64,000 nucleotides of DNA. Origin: Argyresthia goedartella (Eukaryota > Arthropoda > Insecta > Lepidoptera > Argyresthiidae). The translations under genes were made by a program, and so were the position numbers. The stretch covers positions 27,953,356 through 28,017,355 of the forward strand of contig OX463815.1 of the NCBI GenBank assembly GCA_949825045.1, given 5' to 3'. Shown here in pieces: positions 32,850 to 44,223 of this stretch (position 1 is its first letter; each line of letters begins with the position of its first letter). The notes under the pieces are model-generated. The model was not told where the DNA came from. It was given only the letters and a program-made list of their open reading frames with translations, and did not search any database.

Positions 32850-33090
32850 CGATGGGGAGTAATACAACGAGCGAATAAAACACTAATTGAGCAAATGACC
32901 ATGAATAGCGGAATTTCCTGAAATGACCGAAAAAAATTATGACTTCACCTAGCCAAAGCTTATTGGCTAGGTGAAGACTGTCTGGGCGACGTGGTGGGTC
33001 GGGGTAGGTGTTCGACAAAGAGGGGGAGCGAAGCGAAACCCCTATTTATTCTTCGTTGTTGTAACATGTAATAACAACAAAATCCAACGC
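32850..33090 (+). repeat. repeat U, copy 1 (GAGCGAAGCG family)
   Basis: It contains CTAATTGAGCAAATGACC, GCGGAATTTCCTGAAATGAC, a short hairpin CTTCACCTAGCC/GGCTAGGTGAAG, GGGGGAGCGAAGCGAAACCC and ACATGTAATAACAACAAAAT. The inverted partner is 56815-57090, and part of the centre recurs in the fold-back element at 27.8 kb. Confidence 0.65.
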
Positions 33091-33386
33091 AAAGTCACAC
33101 ACATCTAATCATCCAAAACCTGGGGATTTCGTTTACTTCTTTCTTCCCGACCGGGAATAAAATATATATCGATATATTGATTGAAAATGAACCGATCATA
33201 ACCTGAAAATATTGAGAATCCTCTAATTCTTCACCATGCTAGTCCATTATACGCACATATGGGATGCTCCAAAAATATCACGAATATTCATGCGTTTTCC
33301 TATATGTTCGTTCAGTGGAAGCATTGTCTGTAAAAGTGCCAACTACCAAATCCTGCCCTTTTCTAGCTTCTTAAACGTATCCACAG

Positions 33387-33549
33387 GACGCGACCCTAAA
33401 CCCAGCGTCGCCCGTACTCCGTCTGTCCCGCGCCGGCGAGACAGCCTGGGGGGCTCTGCCCGGTGACCACTGGACAGTGTTCCGGGCAAACAGCTCAACT
33501 TACGAGCCCGTGGCGTGGGCGCTGAGACAGAACGAGTATGGCAGCACTG
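33387..33549 (+). CDS. sfl: sfl exon b
   Basis: The acceptor is CCACAG before 33387 and the donor ACTG/GTGAGT follows 33549. It starts in phase 0 and leaves one base (phase 1). Translation in the correct frame begins DATLNPASPVLRLSRAGE and continues TAWGALPGDHWTVFRANSS to TYEPVAWALRQNEYGST. The LPG-D-WTVF and STYEP blocks are diagnostic of NDST. A longer open frame covers the same bases but is out of phase and hits TGA at 33464-33466; it is a shadow. The exon is markedly more GC-rich than the flanking introns. Confidence 0.95.
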
Positions 33550-34690
33550 GTGAGTACCACAAATAACGTAGAAATAGTAGAGGCAATGGAGTTTCATACC
33601 TAACACCTACGTTCGAATCCAAGCCAAGAAAAACATATAATTTCTCGGGTCATTCTTAACGTCTTTCCTGGTCTCCACTACACACTACAATATTGTGGGG
33701 CCAGATACAGGCGTATGTAAATATTTGTATACGTTTAGGCTGATCACAAAGCTTCCCAACCAGAGCGTAATCTCTCAGTTCCGTATCCTGAGCATACTCG
33801 TAAATGCATCTCGTGCAAGCCACATGCACGTAACACAATAAGGTATGTATTTCGATTATCGTCCCCTATGGCCTGCATTAGTGCTGCTGAATCATGTAAT
33901 TGGGTTTTAGTCTAGAACACTGCACAAATTATCATGTATGCACTACTTGTGCCTCTAATGGACTTTGCATGTAACGAACACAGTGACTTAAGTTGTGTAG
34001 AAAAAAATATACTTATGAATAGGAACGGATGTTAATTTTAGAATTGGTAGTTTCATCTTGAAATCAGATGTCAATTTATTAGTAGTTGTTATTCCGCTTA
34101 TTAGAATGTCTCTAAGTCTTTATTGCCTTTATTCTGAGGTATGATTAGAGTAAGAAATTAGATGTGTTTAACTAGTACAAATAGTACATATTAATTATCA
34201 TAAATAATATTGAGGAAAAAATAATCACGCAATTATTAGGCGATTTCTGTGTTGAATTGGATTAACACCGTGGACTATTGTCATTTATTAGATCTTGAAT
34301 ATTGTTATATCCCTTTTCAGATGAAGTGGCTTTTACATGGTTTTTAAATTGCTCAAATGGCATTTTCTAAATCTCCAGAGATATCCTGTTCTAGCAGAGA
34401 GAGAGTGCTTTGTCCCCTCGAAAATATTGCTAACTATCGCGAGTTTAAACCGGGTGCAACTAATCTGTGATTATTTCTTAGGTTAACCGTACAGCTATCG
34501 TTAATTTTGGAACATTTTTGATAATCAACATGCTGTTTCTTTAAATAATGACAGTTAGCTATGTGTCTCACTGGATCGATTTCTAATAATAATGTTTGGA
34601 CTACCCAAACCTATAAGCAGCAGCGACTGTGGCGTCTGCAAAGATTTTAACCAATTTCATTTTCTTTACTATATCCTTCCTTTCCCACAG

Positions 34691-34897
34691 AGGAGCGCGC
34701 CCCTCTATCTACCGTAATACAAGACCACGGTCGGATAGACGGAGTCCAGCGAGTATTATTCGGAGCGGGTCTCCAGTTCTGGTTGCATCGGCTGCTATTC
34801 CTTGACGCTCTGAGCTACTTGAGCCACGGCCAGCTTAGCTTGAGCCTCGAGAGGTGGATTCTGGTGGATATAGATGATATATTCGTTGGCGAGCGAG
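34691..34897 (+). CDS. sfl: sfl exon c, N-deacetylase domain with DDIFVG motif
   Basis: The acceptor is TTTCCCACAG and the donor GCGAG/GTGAGT. It enters with two bases (G/AG = Glu) and leaves in phase 1. The product includes [38 protein letters not shown] and, at the end, [16 protein letters not shown]. The VDIDDIFVG segment is the most conserved motif of the N-deacetylase half and carries the acidic pair expected for metal or substrate handling (inference from family). The similarity to insect sulfateless is very close here, especially [14 protein letters not shown]. Confidence 0.96.
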
Positions 34898-35510
34898 GTG
34901 AGTGCTTATTAGATATTTTTTTGTGTAATCGTATATTTAATTCATCTCGGGAAACCTAATCGCTAACATAATATTGCATTTTTTGGTTTCACAGTGTTTC
35001 TTTTGATCTGCATATTTCTGCTCATATATCCTTTTGTTCCTACATACGCTTATCCTTAAGATTTTTATTTCATTTAAGGAAGAAAAAGATAGCAAGCTAC
35101 CACGAATGAATAAATGTCAAATTACGCAAAATAATGAGTATGAAAGCAGTTGTTTCTTTATACTACCTCATCCTTATCATGACCAACGATTCGATTCTGG
35201 AGAAACCGAGGGAACATCATTAATATTTGTGATAGTAAGTCGTGCATTTACTCTCAGGAGGCATAATTTTGTTAAGTGGAACTGATGATGAAGACCACAG
35301 ATGGCTACTGGATCTGCTCAATACTAGGTATCCTACGTACAGGTTGGGTTATTGTTACTTTATTACGGTTGCTGAGGAATGCATTCTCGTCATACTAATA
35401 TGGTGAACTGGATGTGATGTTGACGTACCAGTAGAGCTTCTCAACAATTTATCAACGTCAATCAGGACCTGATGGTGGGATAATGGAGACACGAGCGAAC
35501 TTTTTTTAGT

Positions 35511-35900
35511 AGTTTATGTGAGTGCTACATAATGGAGGGCATTAAAACTCAAGAGTGGGTTCATGAAACCAGCCGAAGGCGAGTTTCATAATAATATCAC
35601 TCGAGAGTTTTAATGCCTAATTATGTACAGTTACATACACTAGTTTATCTACACAAATATCATAAGCTCTCTTTGATGTGTTCAGGAACCGCATGTTTGA
35701 CCGGCATTGTGGCTCTGCATTTATTTAGCTTGTTCTGTAGTACCAACTTACACAGACACACATATTACACATTATGGTCACAATGTGTAATTTTTCAGAT
35801 AAGAAATGAGTTTTTACCAAGTAGTTTAACATTATGCTGATCGTAACGTGCGGTTCTTTTACGCAGTAAAGAGGGTTTATGATACGTGTGTAGATAAAAT
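35511..35900 (+). mobile_element. palindromic MITE family P, copy 3
   Basis: It begins TAGTTTATGTGAGTGCTACA, has the hairpin GGGCATTAAAACTC...GAGTTTTAATGCC with GCCGAAGGCGAGTTTC in the loop, TAGTTTATCTACACAAATAT, lacks the 68-bp units, keeps the palindrome ACACATTATGGTCACAATGTGT, and ends GTGTGTAGATAAAATAAT. Confidence 0.75.
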
Positions 35901-36797
35901 AATAAATGCAAACCTATAGTGATTTGGGTAATTTTATAGTATCTCGTGCATTTGGAATCTGCAGTTTGGAAGCATGACTTGGTGATGTGGAACTTGTAGA
36001 TGACGACTACACTGGTGCTCCTCAATTATAGGTATTTAATGAGTATTAAACCTGTATTGCGATGGATACTATAGGTTAAATGGTTGGTAATCTTAATTCG
36101 TAATGGAAGTTGGTTTTTTCTAAAGTTTTACTTTTTGTTTAAAAGTTTTTTTACTAGTTCACACCGCATTTGAATTTATTTGCTAGTTATTTATTTAATC
36201 GTTTTAAAAATATCAAGTTACTTTGCTCTGTTAGTCATTGACATATCGACTGCCTTTTAAAAAATTGGATTCGTCTTCCTCTCAAAGAAAGCTCAAGGTG
36301 AAACTCTAAGCTACGTTGTCTGGGTGCCCAGTCTGAAGTTCTTGGCTTATGATTGACTGAACGACTTCCTCGATAAGTGAGTGGCACATGAATCACCTCC
36401 TAGGCTATAAGGAAATCCATTAAACGTGACATTAAGTATGAAATTTCCGCGCATTTCTTATTTCCTTATTTTCTTCAAAGAACCGGTCGTAGTTGTAAGT
36501 GTTGGTTTAATGCTTCTGAATCCATAAACTTCAAGAATTTTTAAATTCATTCGTATCATGTCAATTAGCGCTTGCGTTTTCCTGAACACTAAGCAGTAGG
36601 GCTGACGACTACTCCATCTGTAAAATGAAAAAACTTTGTTAATTGATTGTAAGTTAAAAATGTGTACACCAGTAGTTTTATTCTTCCAAGCTAGCACATA
36701 ACAATTAGGGAAAATTATAGGACAGTTAAATATTTACCTATATCGCGGATCCGTGAAACGATTATCGAATGTCGAGTGGTTATACTTGCTTTGTCAG

Positions 36798-36975
36798 GAA
36801 CACGTCTCCACGAAGAGGACGTGGCGGCACTGCTAGCCTCGCAAGCAGCCCTGCAACGACTGGTACCGGGGTTCCGTTTCAACCTGGGCTTCAGTGCGAA
36901 GTACTACCACCGAGGCACCGCGGCGGAAAACAGAGGCGATGATGAGCTGCTGAAGAATAGGGAGCACTTCAACTG
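36798..36975 (+). CDS. sfl: sfl exon d, N-deacetylase domain
   Basis: The acceptor is TTGTCAG and the donor AACTG/GTGAGT. It enters with two bases completing Gly and leaves in phase 2 (TG/G = Trp). The product is GTRLHEEDVAALLASQAAL, then VPGFRFNLGFSAKYYHRGT, AAENRGDDELL and REHFNW. The FNLG-S-K-Y-H-GT and GDD-LL patterns match the family. There are no internal stops. An in-frame ATG upstream at 36776 lies in the intron and is not a start. Confidence 0.95.
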
Positions 36976-37251
36976 GTGAGTTCTAGGAGCATCTCGATCA
37001 TTCTGATTGTTTATTATTAATTACACTCATAGTGTGTCCCTGATGTTCCTCCCGTCCCCTTGTTCGGGAGGGACATTACATGCTATACCGACCACCCACA
37101 AAAGTCTTGCGCTATGCAGAACGTCACGAAAATGCCCCGACGCCTGGTAAACACATCCCTCCACCATCTTCCAACTACGCAGTTACCTGCTCTGCGCTCA
37201 GTTATTCGCTACTACGTGCGTTTGTCTAGACTAAATCTAAGTTCTATTCTA

Positions 37252-37440
37252 TGACGACCTCAGCGGTTGTGGCTCTGCCTACCATGCGAGAGGTCCCGGG
37301 TTCGATCCCCGGCTGGGGGTAAAAAAAAAACAGGTCTTGGATGTTTTTATGTGTGTGACGTCGCTGTTTCTGGTTCCCACAACACAGGGTGTGGGGCCAG
37401 AAGCAATGTATGTGCCTGTATGTAAATGTTTATGTTAAGT
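37252..37440 (+). repeat. tRNA-derived SINE family A, copy 2 (full)
   Basis: The head GACGACCTCAGCGGTTGTGG has the B box GGTTCGATCC, followed by GGCTGGGGGTAAAAAAAAAA and the body CAGGTCTTGGATGTTTTTAT, GACGTCGCTGTTTCTGGTTC, GTGGGGCCAGAAGCAATGTA. This is the cleanest copy in the window. It starts about 275 bp after sfl exon d. Confidence 0.85.
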
Positions 37441-37982
37441 TACATAGATTTCGTCTATATTACTATGTCTCATACCACCCTCTCCCTTCGTTAAGCCATT
37501 TAAATCATATCTAAAGGCTATAAAGTTTACCTATAGGTCGGGTGTTATTTATTTGTTGAAACTGACTTCTCGTATCCAATCCCTTTCGAGACTTTGTTTC
37601 TCGATAGTTTCCCCTTATTTCTATTCCTAACGGCATAATCTGACGAACGAACTTCCTACTTCCTGAGGGCATTTGTAACTTATCCGAGTATCCTTCTAAT
37701 CCCTTTTGCACTAACTAAAGGGACCTTATTATGGAACTCTTTACAGACCCTTTTGTTTGTATTTGGTTTTGGTTTGGGTTGATAAAATATTTAAAGACAA
37801 TCATACAATTTATAATTAAGATAGAAATGATGTTTTGGGTGCTACGTAAACAGTACTGACTGATAATTTATTGGTATGCCATTTGTTGTCCAGAGATACC
37901 GACCGGATCAAGGAGTTTAGACTTTGATCTTAGATAAACTACAAAATACATGTTGATTTTAATGGGTTGATAATTCATGTGA

Positions 37983-38190
37983 CCATGCGATGACCTCTGT
38001 GGTGTTGAGGTCGGACTGTGCTTCCCAAGCGAGAAGGCCCGGGTTCGAATCCGACTGGGGAGGAAGAAAAAATACCCCAATTCTTGGATATTTACATGTA
38101 GGTGACATCTGTTCTGGTTCCCATGACACAGGTTCACATGAAACTGCTTGTTCTTCCACTGACTCTCATAAAAATAAACATAAGTGAAAT
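37983..38190 (+). repeat. tRNA-derived SINE family A, copy 3
   Basis: Head ATGCGATGACCTCTGTGG, B box GGTTCGAATCC, then GGGGAGGAAGAAAAAATACC and the body with GGATATTTACATGTAGGTGA and CTGGTTCCCATGACACAGG. Confidence 0.8.
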
Positions 38191-38989
38191 CAATGTATTA
38201 TTAATTATAAGTACTTCCTTTGAAAAAGAGCACATCAGAGTTTATTGTGCGTGCTTCTCTGTGAAGTATCTGCCCTAGTATTAAATGAATGACGTGCTCT
38301 AAGAGATAAGCAATTATCCAACAGAATACAAATGGTTTTTGATTTGATTTAATTTAATTTGACAGGGTATCCTAGTGTGGGGACAGAAGCAATGTATGTA
38401 TCTGACGGTGGCATTTTGCCAAAAACGAATAAACTTGCAATAATCTCAACTAAACTCTTATTTTAACTTCACTACTCTGGTCTTACTAAGAAGCTCATCA
38501 ACTCTGAATTCTTCTTTGCTCCCCTTGTTGTCACGGATATCCTGTAAAAGGTGCCACTCTGTGCCACCTGCGCTCGATATCTGCTATATATCGATATATT
38601 TACTCCTAGGTGACGATTATATCTGCTCCAAAATGGTAAACAGTGTGCTCGACGAGCTGATTACAACTATTATACATACAATAAACTAGGAAGGAACTAT
38701 TGTAGAGAGAGGAGTCTCTAATGCGTGGAAAAGAGCCTTAGTACCCATTAGTTATTGCATTATAAATGTTTATTCGTAATTAGTAATTTCTATATTGCTC
38801 TACACAAAACAGACATACAGATAACTTATAGATAACTTATAATAGAAAAACATATTCAAAGGCGAGCTTATCTCTAAAAAGCGATATCTTCCAGAAAACC
38901 ATGATGAGTAGGAAAGGTGATGGTTGGGCGGGGGAGGACCTGCGCGTACAATAAAACTCTAGGTTCTACGAGTACTACTAAAATATACT

Positions 38990-39210
38990 ACTAACAATAA
39001 ATACTGATAACCCTTATTGCTAAATATAGACTGCATACGCGGTTTTCGAATATATTTTGTGACGGACTGTCCCTGATAGTGCAGGGAAGCTCATTCCACA
39101 GTCGTACGGCTCGGATTCTGAACTCGTGCTCGTAGGCTGCAGTGGAGCAATCTGGGGCTTTGAGCATAGACGCCATTGAGTTCTCCGAGGCCTGCTTGAA
39201 AAAGGGATTC
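38990..39210 (-). pseudogene. LINE ORF2 C-terminal fragment
   Basis: The minus strand encodes YEHEFRIRAVRLWNELPCTI followed by RDSPSQNIFENRV, the conserved C-terminal region seen after LINE reverse transcriptases (R..RLWN.LP..IRD..S...F). The same family's end is at 42100-42245(+). Confidence 0.75.
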
Positions 39211-39264
39211 GAAGCGATCACGCAGGAAGTTAGGGAGGGTAAAGAGGGTTTCAACAGAGGGTTT

Positions 39265-39690
39265 ATGTTTGTTACAAAAAACATCAAATATCTCAGCGTT
39301 TCGTCCAATAATCCAGTGTCAATTATCAGCTATCATCCAACCTATCTTCAAACAACTTGCTGAATCAATTCCAGTCACGGCCTTACTTAAAGCAATGTAT
39401 ATAATATCTGTGATTAAAGTCACCGACGACATTCTGCATGCGATGGACGAGAAACACTGTGATGCACTTGAAGACTTCAGCAGCGCCTTTAACTGCATCA
39501 TTTCGATGTTCCCGTTGAGATACTGAAGTCCCTAAATGTGTCCCCAGTCTCTGCTAGTTAGTTTGACTCTTACCTGAACAAAGAGAGATGATTGCGAGCA
39601 GCGTATTAAGTCGAGCTATCAGGATCTGGAACAAACTTTCTAGCGCCATCAGAGACAGCCCATCACTAAATGTTGCTTAAAATAACACTA
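39265..39690 (+). pseudogene. LINE reverse transcriptase remnant
   Basis: The frame near 39269-39526 gives KVTDDILHAMDEKHCDALED followed by FSSAFNCI, equivalent to the RT block ending in (L)DFSKAFD. After deletions it continues ILKSLNVSPVSAS and, near 39610-39680, RAIRIWNKLSSAIRDSPSLN. The catalytic FADD region is missing. It lies back to back with the minus-strand fragment at 38990-39210. Confidence 0.7.
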
Positions 39691-40177
39691 TCTTTCTCCT
39701 CCATAATAGACTTATGTATTAATTATTAATGTATATTTTGTAATCGAATTTTATCTATTTATATTGATTTAATGTATTCAGGTACATGTTGGGAAGTAGT
39801 TTATTTAACGTTGTGCACATACTGTCTACCTGTTCTTTAATGTATAATTTCCATCCTAGGTTTGCTGGAAGAAATATATTTTTGGAAATAAACTCTTTTG
39901 TACACGTAGTTTCCATTTTAATATATCTGTATATTCTGTTTTTGTGCAATAAAGTAAAGAAAGTACAGCTCTACAATTTCACAAAGATATTTCATTTGCT
40001 TAAAGGCAGTAAAACAAATTCTGTGGCCTGTCCAGAGGCGTCACAATAAAACTACTAGTTTGAAAATGTGAAGAACTGGATACAGATGTTGGATTGAAGC
40101 GGACAGTTTAGTTCGTTGCATTTGCCGCCTTCAGAATGGCAGCCACTATCGCACAATAAACCGGCTCCCTTCCGCAG

Positions 40178-40423
40178 GTTCTGCCACATGTGGAACCACC
40201 AGCAGCCGCACCTCTACAACAACGTTTCCCAGCTCGAGAGCGAGATGAACCTCAACAAGCAGTTCGCGCTGCAGCACGGAATACCGACGAACTCCTGCTA
40301 CAGCGTGTCGCCGCACCACTCGGGCGTGTACCCCGTGCACGAGCCGCTGTACGAGGCGTGGAAGCGCGTGTGGGGCGTCAAGGTGACCAGCAGCGAGGAG
40401 TACCCGCATCTGAGGCCGGCCAG
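40178..40423 (+). CDS. sfl: sfl exon e, N-deacetylase domain
   Basis: The acceptor is TTCCGCAG and the donor GCCAG/GTAACA. It enters with one base (TG/G Trp) and leaves in phase 2 (AG/A Arg). The product reads [15 protein letters not shown], continues [15 protein letters not shown] and [22 protein letters not shown], and ends [14 protein letters not shown]. The HMW-H-QPHL block and the [10 protein letters not shown] block hold conserved histidines of the deacetylase domain. At 246 bp it is the second-longest visible exon after exon a. It is followed by the longest intron in the window (10.1 kb). Open frames on the other strand and in frame 2 over this exon are GC-driven shadows. Confidence 0.96.
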
Positions 40424-41322
40424 GTAACACCTGCAGTCATCCTATCTTTCTTTCTTTCCTCCCATTCTTCTGCCCTCCTTTCTTCCTTTCTTTATTTCTC
40501 CCTTCTTTCTTTATTCCTTTATGCCTTAATTACATTCTTCTTTTCTGATAGAGAAGGAAAGAAGCATTAAAGAGAAGGAAAGAACAAAGAGAGATGAACG
40601 TCTCGAAATGTTTATCGGTGCAACACAGGATTGAGGTCAACTGGTACGTGTGCATGAACAATGATAATAATTTGATAGCCTCGTATGCTTGGTGAGGATT
40701 CCCATTTTCGTGGTCATAACTTGAACTGTCAGCGACGACCTGGCCATGATAGTGTAAAAAGACTGATCGGCTAGGCTAGGTATCTTATTAGGACGGAAAG
40801 CCCCATTTATTTCGTCGCACGAACACTGCTGTCACTTTGTCGAATCAAGTAAGATATTGAGGTCGTCGGTTCTGTGATAAGATAATGCAGAAAGAATGCA
40901 AATAACCTTACGTTATAGTACCGTAGCGACAAATTATGGTCTACGAAAACCCGTAAATTTTCATGAAAGTTGTACACAAAGAAAGCGGTATGCAAAAGAA
41001 TGACGTATAAAGTATACGTTGATATGGGACAATGAGGCTCGGGCAACATACACATCTCTTATCTTGTACACTGACATGAGCAAAATTCCTTTCGGGAAAA
41101 CCTAAAAACCATTTAATTTAATATTTTCTAAAGTTACTGTGTATTTGTAAATGCCACCGCTTATGTCATAATTTTACTGAATTACTTTCCATTCACCTAG
41201 AATTATGAAATTTGGCAAAAAGCAATGTCTTATAAGCACAAATAATGGGTAAAATGCGAAAACTGTACTTTTGTAGTTTGATCACCAAAAAAAGCTATAG
41301 ACCCTATCGTAAACGTATCTAA

Positions 41323-41450
41323 GAGCTTCCGTGGTCTAGTGATTACACCCTCATATGTCATACAGGAGATACGCGTTCGAATCCCGGTGCTGACCACGTA
41401 TTGTGCCTATGCCTGCTCTTGTGGGAAAAGGAGTCGCACTATGTAGGTAA
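41323..41450 (+). repeat. tRNA-derived SINE head, family B-like
   Basis: GAGCTTCCGTGGTCTAGTGA (A box), GCGTTCGAATCCCGGTG (B box) and TGACCACGTATTGTG look like a tRNA-derived head; TGTGGGAAAAGGAGTCGCAC resembles the end of SINE B at 60.46 kb. No cloverleaf with paired acceptor ends could be drawn, so I do not call it a tRNA gene. Confidence 0.65.
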
Positions 41451-41819
41451 CTGTACAATTACCTAACTGTTATTAACGGGCACGGCTTCGCATACGCCTT
41501 TTTAGGCTTCCCATAGTTTACGATCAGAAAATTGTACGTCCCTTTAGGGTACCTAAGCAGCATCATCATTATCATCATCATCAACTCAGATCAAATCGAT
41601 ATATAGAAACCAAAACAGCTTCGCGTCCCAGTTCAGTCAAATGGCTGCTTCAAATGGACAAAAGAGGTCGAATCCAAAACATCCTCATACAAGCAAGCTT
41701 GCTTTTTTTTGGTCACGTGATTAAGGCACAGATAAACAATCATTCAGCCTACACGTAAGTTAACAGCCTATGATTAATGTGCAGTCTGATGATGAATTAA
41801 TTATTAATTGTCTGGGGAT

Positions 41820-41945
41820 GAAAAAGGATAAAATCCCGGTCTTGAATGTTTATGTGTGTGACGTCGCTGTTTCTAGTTCCCACGACATCGACACGGACTT
41901 TCCTAGTGTGGGGCCAGAAGCAAGGTATGTGCCTGTATACTGAGT
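41820..41945 (+). repeat. SINE family A body fragment
   Basis: TCTTGAATGTTTATGTGTGT, GACGTCGCTGTTTCTAGTTC, GTGGGGCCAGAAGCAAGGTA and TGTGCCTGTATA match the SINE at 37.25 kb. Directly after it starts the LINE 3' end at 41950. Confidence 0.75.
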
Positions 41946-41949
41946 GTAA

Positions 41950-42585
41950 CAGAAAGGTCTAGTCATGCTTTAGGGGGTTGTTAGAGACATCATTCGGAAC
42001 AACTTTCACTATGAAACCAATTAGATTTCCGAGACTATATTCCCGTGATGGACGAACTTTTTCCATATAACTCGGAGAACTCACGCATTTTCTTTGCTCA
42101 CAACTCCTCAGCATAACACCGCGTCCTATGAGCACGGGTTTAGACTCCGGGCCATTCGGTTGTAGAATGCACTCCCTGGCACCATCAGGGATAGTCCTAC
42201 TCTCAATGTATTTAAAAGTCGCGTGAAGAAGCATTACCTCTCTATTTAGAATTACAGGTAGTATGTATGTAAGTATTTATTAGCACATTTTTATATAATA
42301 GTAGTAGTTAGTATTATATTATAAGTATTTATTTAGTATATAACTATAGTCATTAAATGTTTTATTTTATTTATTAATATATATGTAAGTACTCGTTTAT
42401 TTCGTCATATTGTTGTACACATAGGTCTACCCCTGCTCAGCAATCAACATCTCCAACTTTAACCTGGTTTTCTGGAAGTGATCTCTTATTAGAGATAAGC
42501 TCGCCTTTGTACGCTATTTTTATGTAACTCTTTTTTATATCATTTGTCTGCAATAAAGAAATTATGAATTATGAATTATGAATAT
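41950..42585 (+). pseudogene. LINE 3' end with (GAATTAT)n tail
   Basis: YEHGFRLRAIRL, stop, NALPGTIRDSPTLNVFKSRV and KKHYLSI followed by a stop at about 42246 give the ORF2 C terminus. An AT-rich 3' UTR follows, then CAATAAAGAAATTATGAATT repeated three times at 42551-42582. It is a 5'-truncated copy of the family also represented at 38990-39210(-). Confidence 0.75.
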
Positions 42586-43586
42586 ACATTCATGACATAC
42601 ATACATCACGGGTATCTACAAATGTGTACGGAACCCTTGGTGGGCAAGTCCGTCTTGCACTTATCTCTAATCTTAGTAAAAGTTACCCCAATTACTGATT
42701 TAAATATGTATAGCTTACATTACTCATACCTATTGTATTATGGAATATTTTTTTTAATTTTTCACACGTATACCTTGAGCAGAAAATCAGAAAACTCCTC
42801 TATCATTATATCGAATAAATTACTACAAAGACAAAACGTACTAACTTACGAAAACTTCATTATTTGTTAACCAGCGATCTCAATACATATACAGGCCCCG
42901 CCAGATTTCTCGGCTCTCTCACTTGCCCACGCATGCTACCCTCTTGTTGGCGCCGCTACACCCTGCAGGCGGCATTCAGACGGCAAGAAGATTGGCGATA
43001 GCTGTACCAGAGTGGTTCTTGATTAGCTGCTTCTACCCTGATTTTGTGCGTACATTTATATCTGTACATCGGGATTACGATTTAACAAGTTCGTAACTTA
43101 CTTACCCATTAGCAAGTTGCTAGTTGTGTCCTCGTATTTCGCGAAGGGTGCGATCGCATTAATATTAATTGCAAACTTGTGGAATTCCAGCGATTTGCGA
43201 ATACGGAATGCAAAATCCATTATTGGCAATAGTTACAAGTACGTCGTTGTTTGTTAATAATTCTGTTACTACGAGTAATTTCGATTTAAACTGGGAAATA
43301 GTTGGATGCCGCGTGCCAGTCAAACCATTTAGGAGTACAATACATCGCCTATTCGAGTACCTGGCCATTATATTAATAACGTTTGAAGTTTTGGTTAGCT
43401 GTGCCAACAAAAATAATACTGCGATATCTTTTAAATACTTTAACAATAAATATGACTGACTATACCGGATCCAATGCTCTACCCATTTCGTGGATTGCAA
43501 TTTGCCTTTTATGGGGCAACAAAGGAAAGAGAACTACACAAATGTACGGGCAAAGTCACGACGGCAAACGTCAAATCGAAACGACC

Positions 43587-44151
43587 TTCAAGCTGTAATC
43601 CTCACCGATGAAACCTTCATGAAAATGAAATGTGACACTGCTTGCTGAATATATGGGAAATAAAACATTGTATTTTTAATGTTAATTTTAATGTAACTTC
43701 TTCAAAGTTAACCTGGTGGAAATCATTATTGTTTCGGTTGACTATTTCTGGACTATTTTTTGGCTCAAATTTGAAACTGAAAGTCGTAGGCGGTCCGGAG
43801 ATATTTGATGTTATCAAATGTTCAAGCTGTAATCCTCACCAAGATGACTTAATAACTCTGGAATCGTTGAAGGACTATTTCTGAAATTTGGCATGCCGTG
43901 TGGACTATTTCTGGACTAATTTTTGAAACCAAAACCAAGTCAATAGGCCCTTCCGTTTGCTTGCAAGAGAGATGAGGATTACAGCTTGACGTCAAGCTGT
44001 AATCCTCACCAACTTATAGCTATTGCTTCGAAACTATAAGTGGACTAATTTTCTTTCTTGGTGGACTATTTAGGACTATTTCTGGACAAATTTTTAGCAT
44101 TTTCAAATTTCATTTTCATGAAGGTTTCAATGGTGAGGATTACAGCTTGAA
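43587..44151. mobile_element. fold-back MITE with 46-bp inverted ends and internal copies of its own end
   Basis: The left end TTCAAGCTGTAATCCTCACC and the inverted right end (44106-44151) match over about 46 bp including GAAACCTTCATGAAAATGAA. The end motif AAGCTGTAATCCTCACC also occurs inside at 43824-43840 and as a back-to-back pair at 43975-44011. The phrase GGACTATTTCTGGAC recurs three times. No coding capacity or target duplication was seen. Confidence 0.8.
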
Positions 44152-44223
44152 AGTCGTAAATCGAATACGTATATTTTCCTAGCGGGTCAATGTACTTTAT
44201 TACACGTTTCTGTGGCAGGAGCT

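Noticed and set aside
33236..33466. Open frame covering sfl exon b in another phase
   Set aside because: It does not match the NDST family and conflicts with the splice phase of both neighbours; the correct frame gives LPGDHWTVF.
40146..40570. Open frames on both strands over sfl exon e (40146-40430 minus, 40190-40570 plus)
   Set aside because: They are GC-driven shadows; the exon frame matches NDST end to end.
40434..40600. CT-rich stretch after sfl exon e as a possible regulatory element
   Set aside because: It is low-complexity sequence (TTCTTTC-type), with nothing beyond composition to support a function.
41323..41396. Possible tRNA gene
   Set aside because: A and B boxes are present but the acceptor ends do not pair, and the downstream sequence resembles SINE B; it is a SINE head.
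43165..43500. 111-codon minus-strand frame
   Set aside because: No known motif, an overlapping open frame on the other strand, and an end in ordinary intron sequence; no support for a gene.
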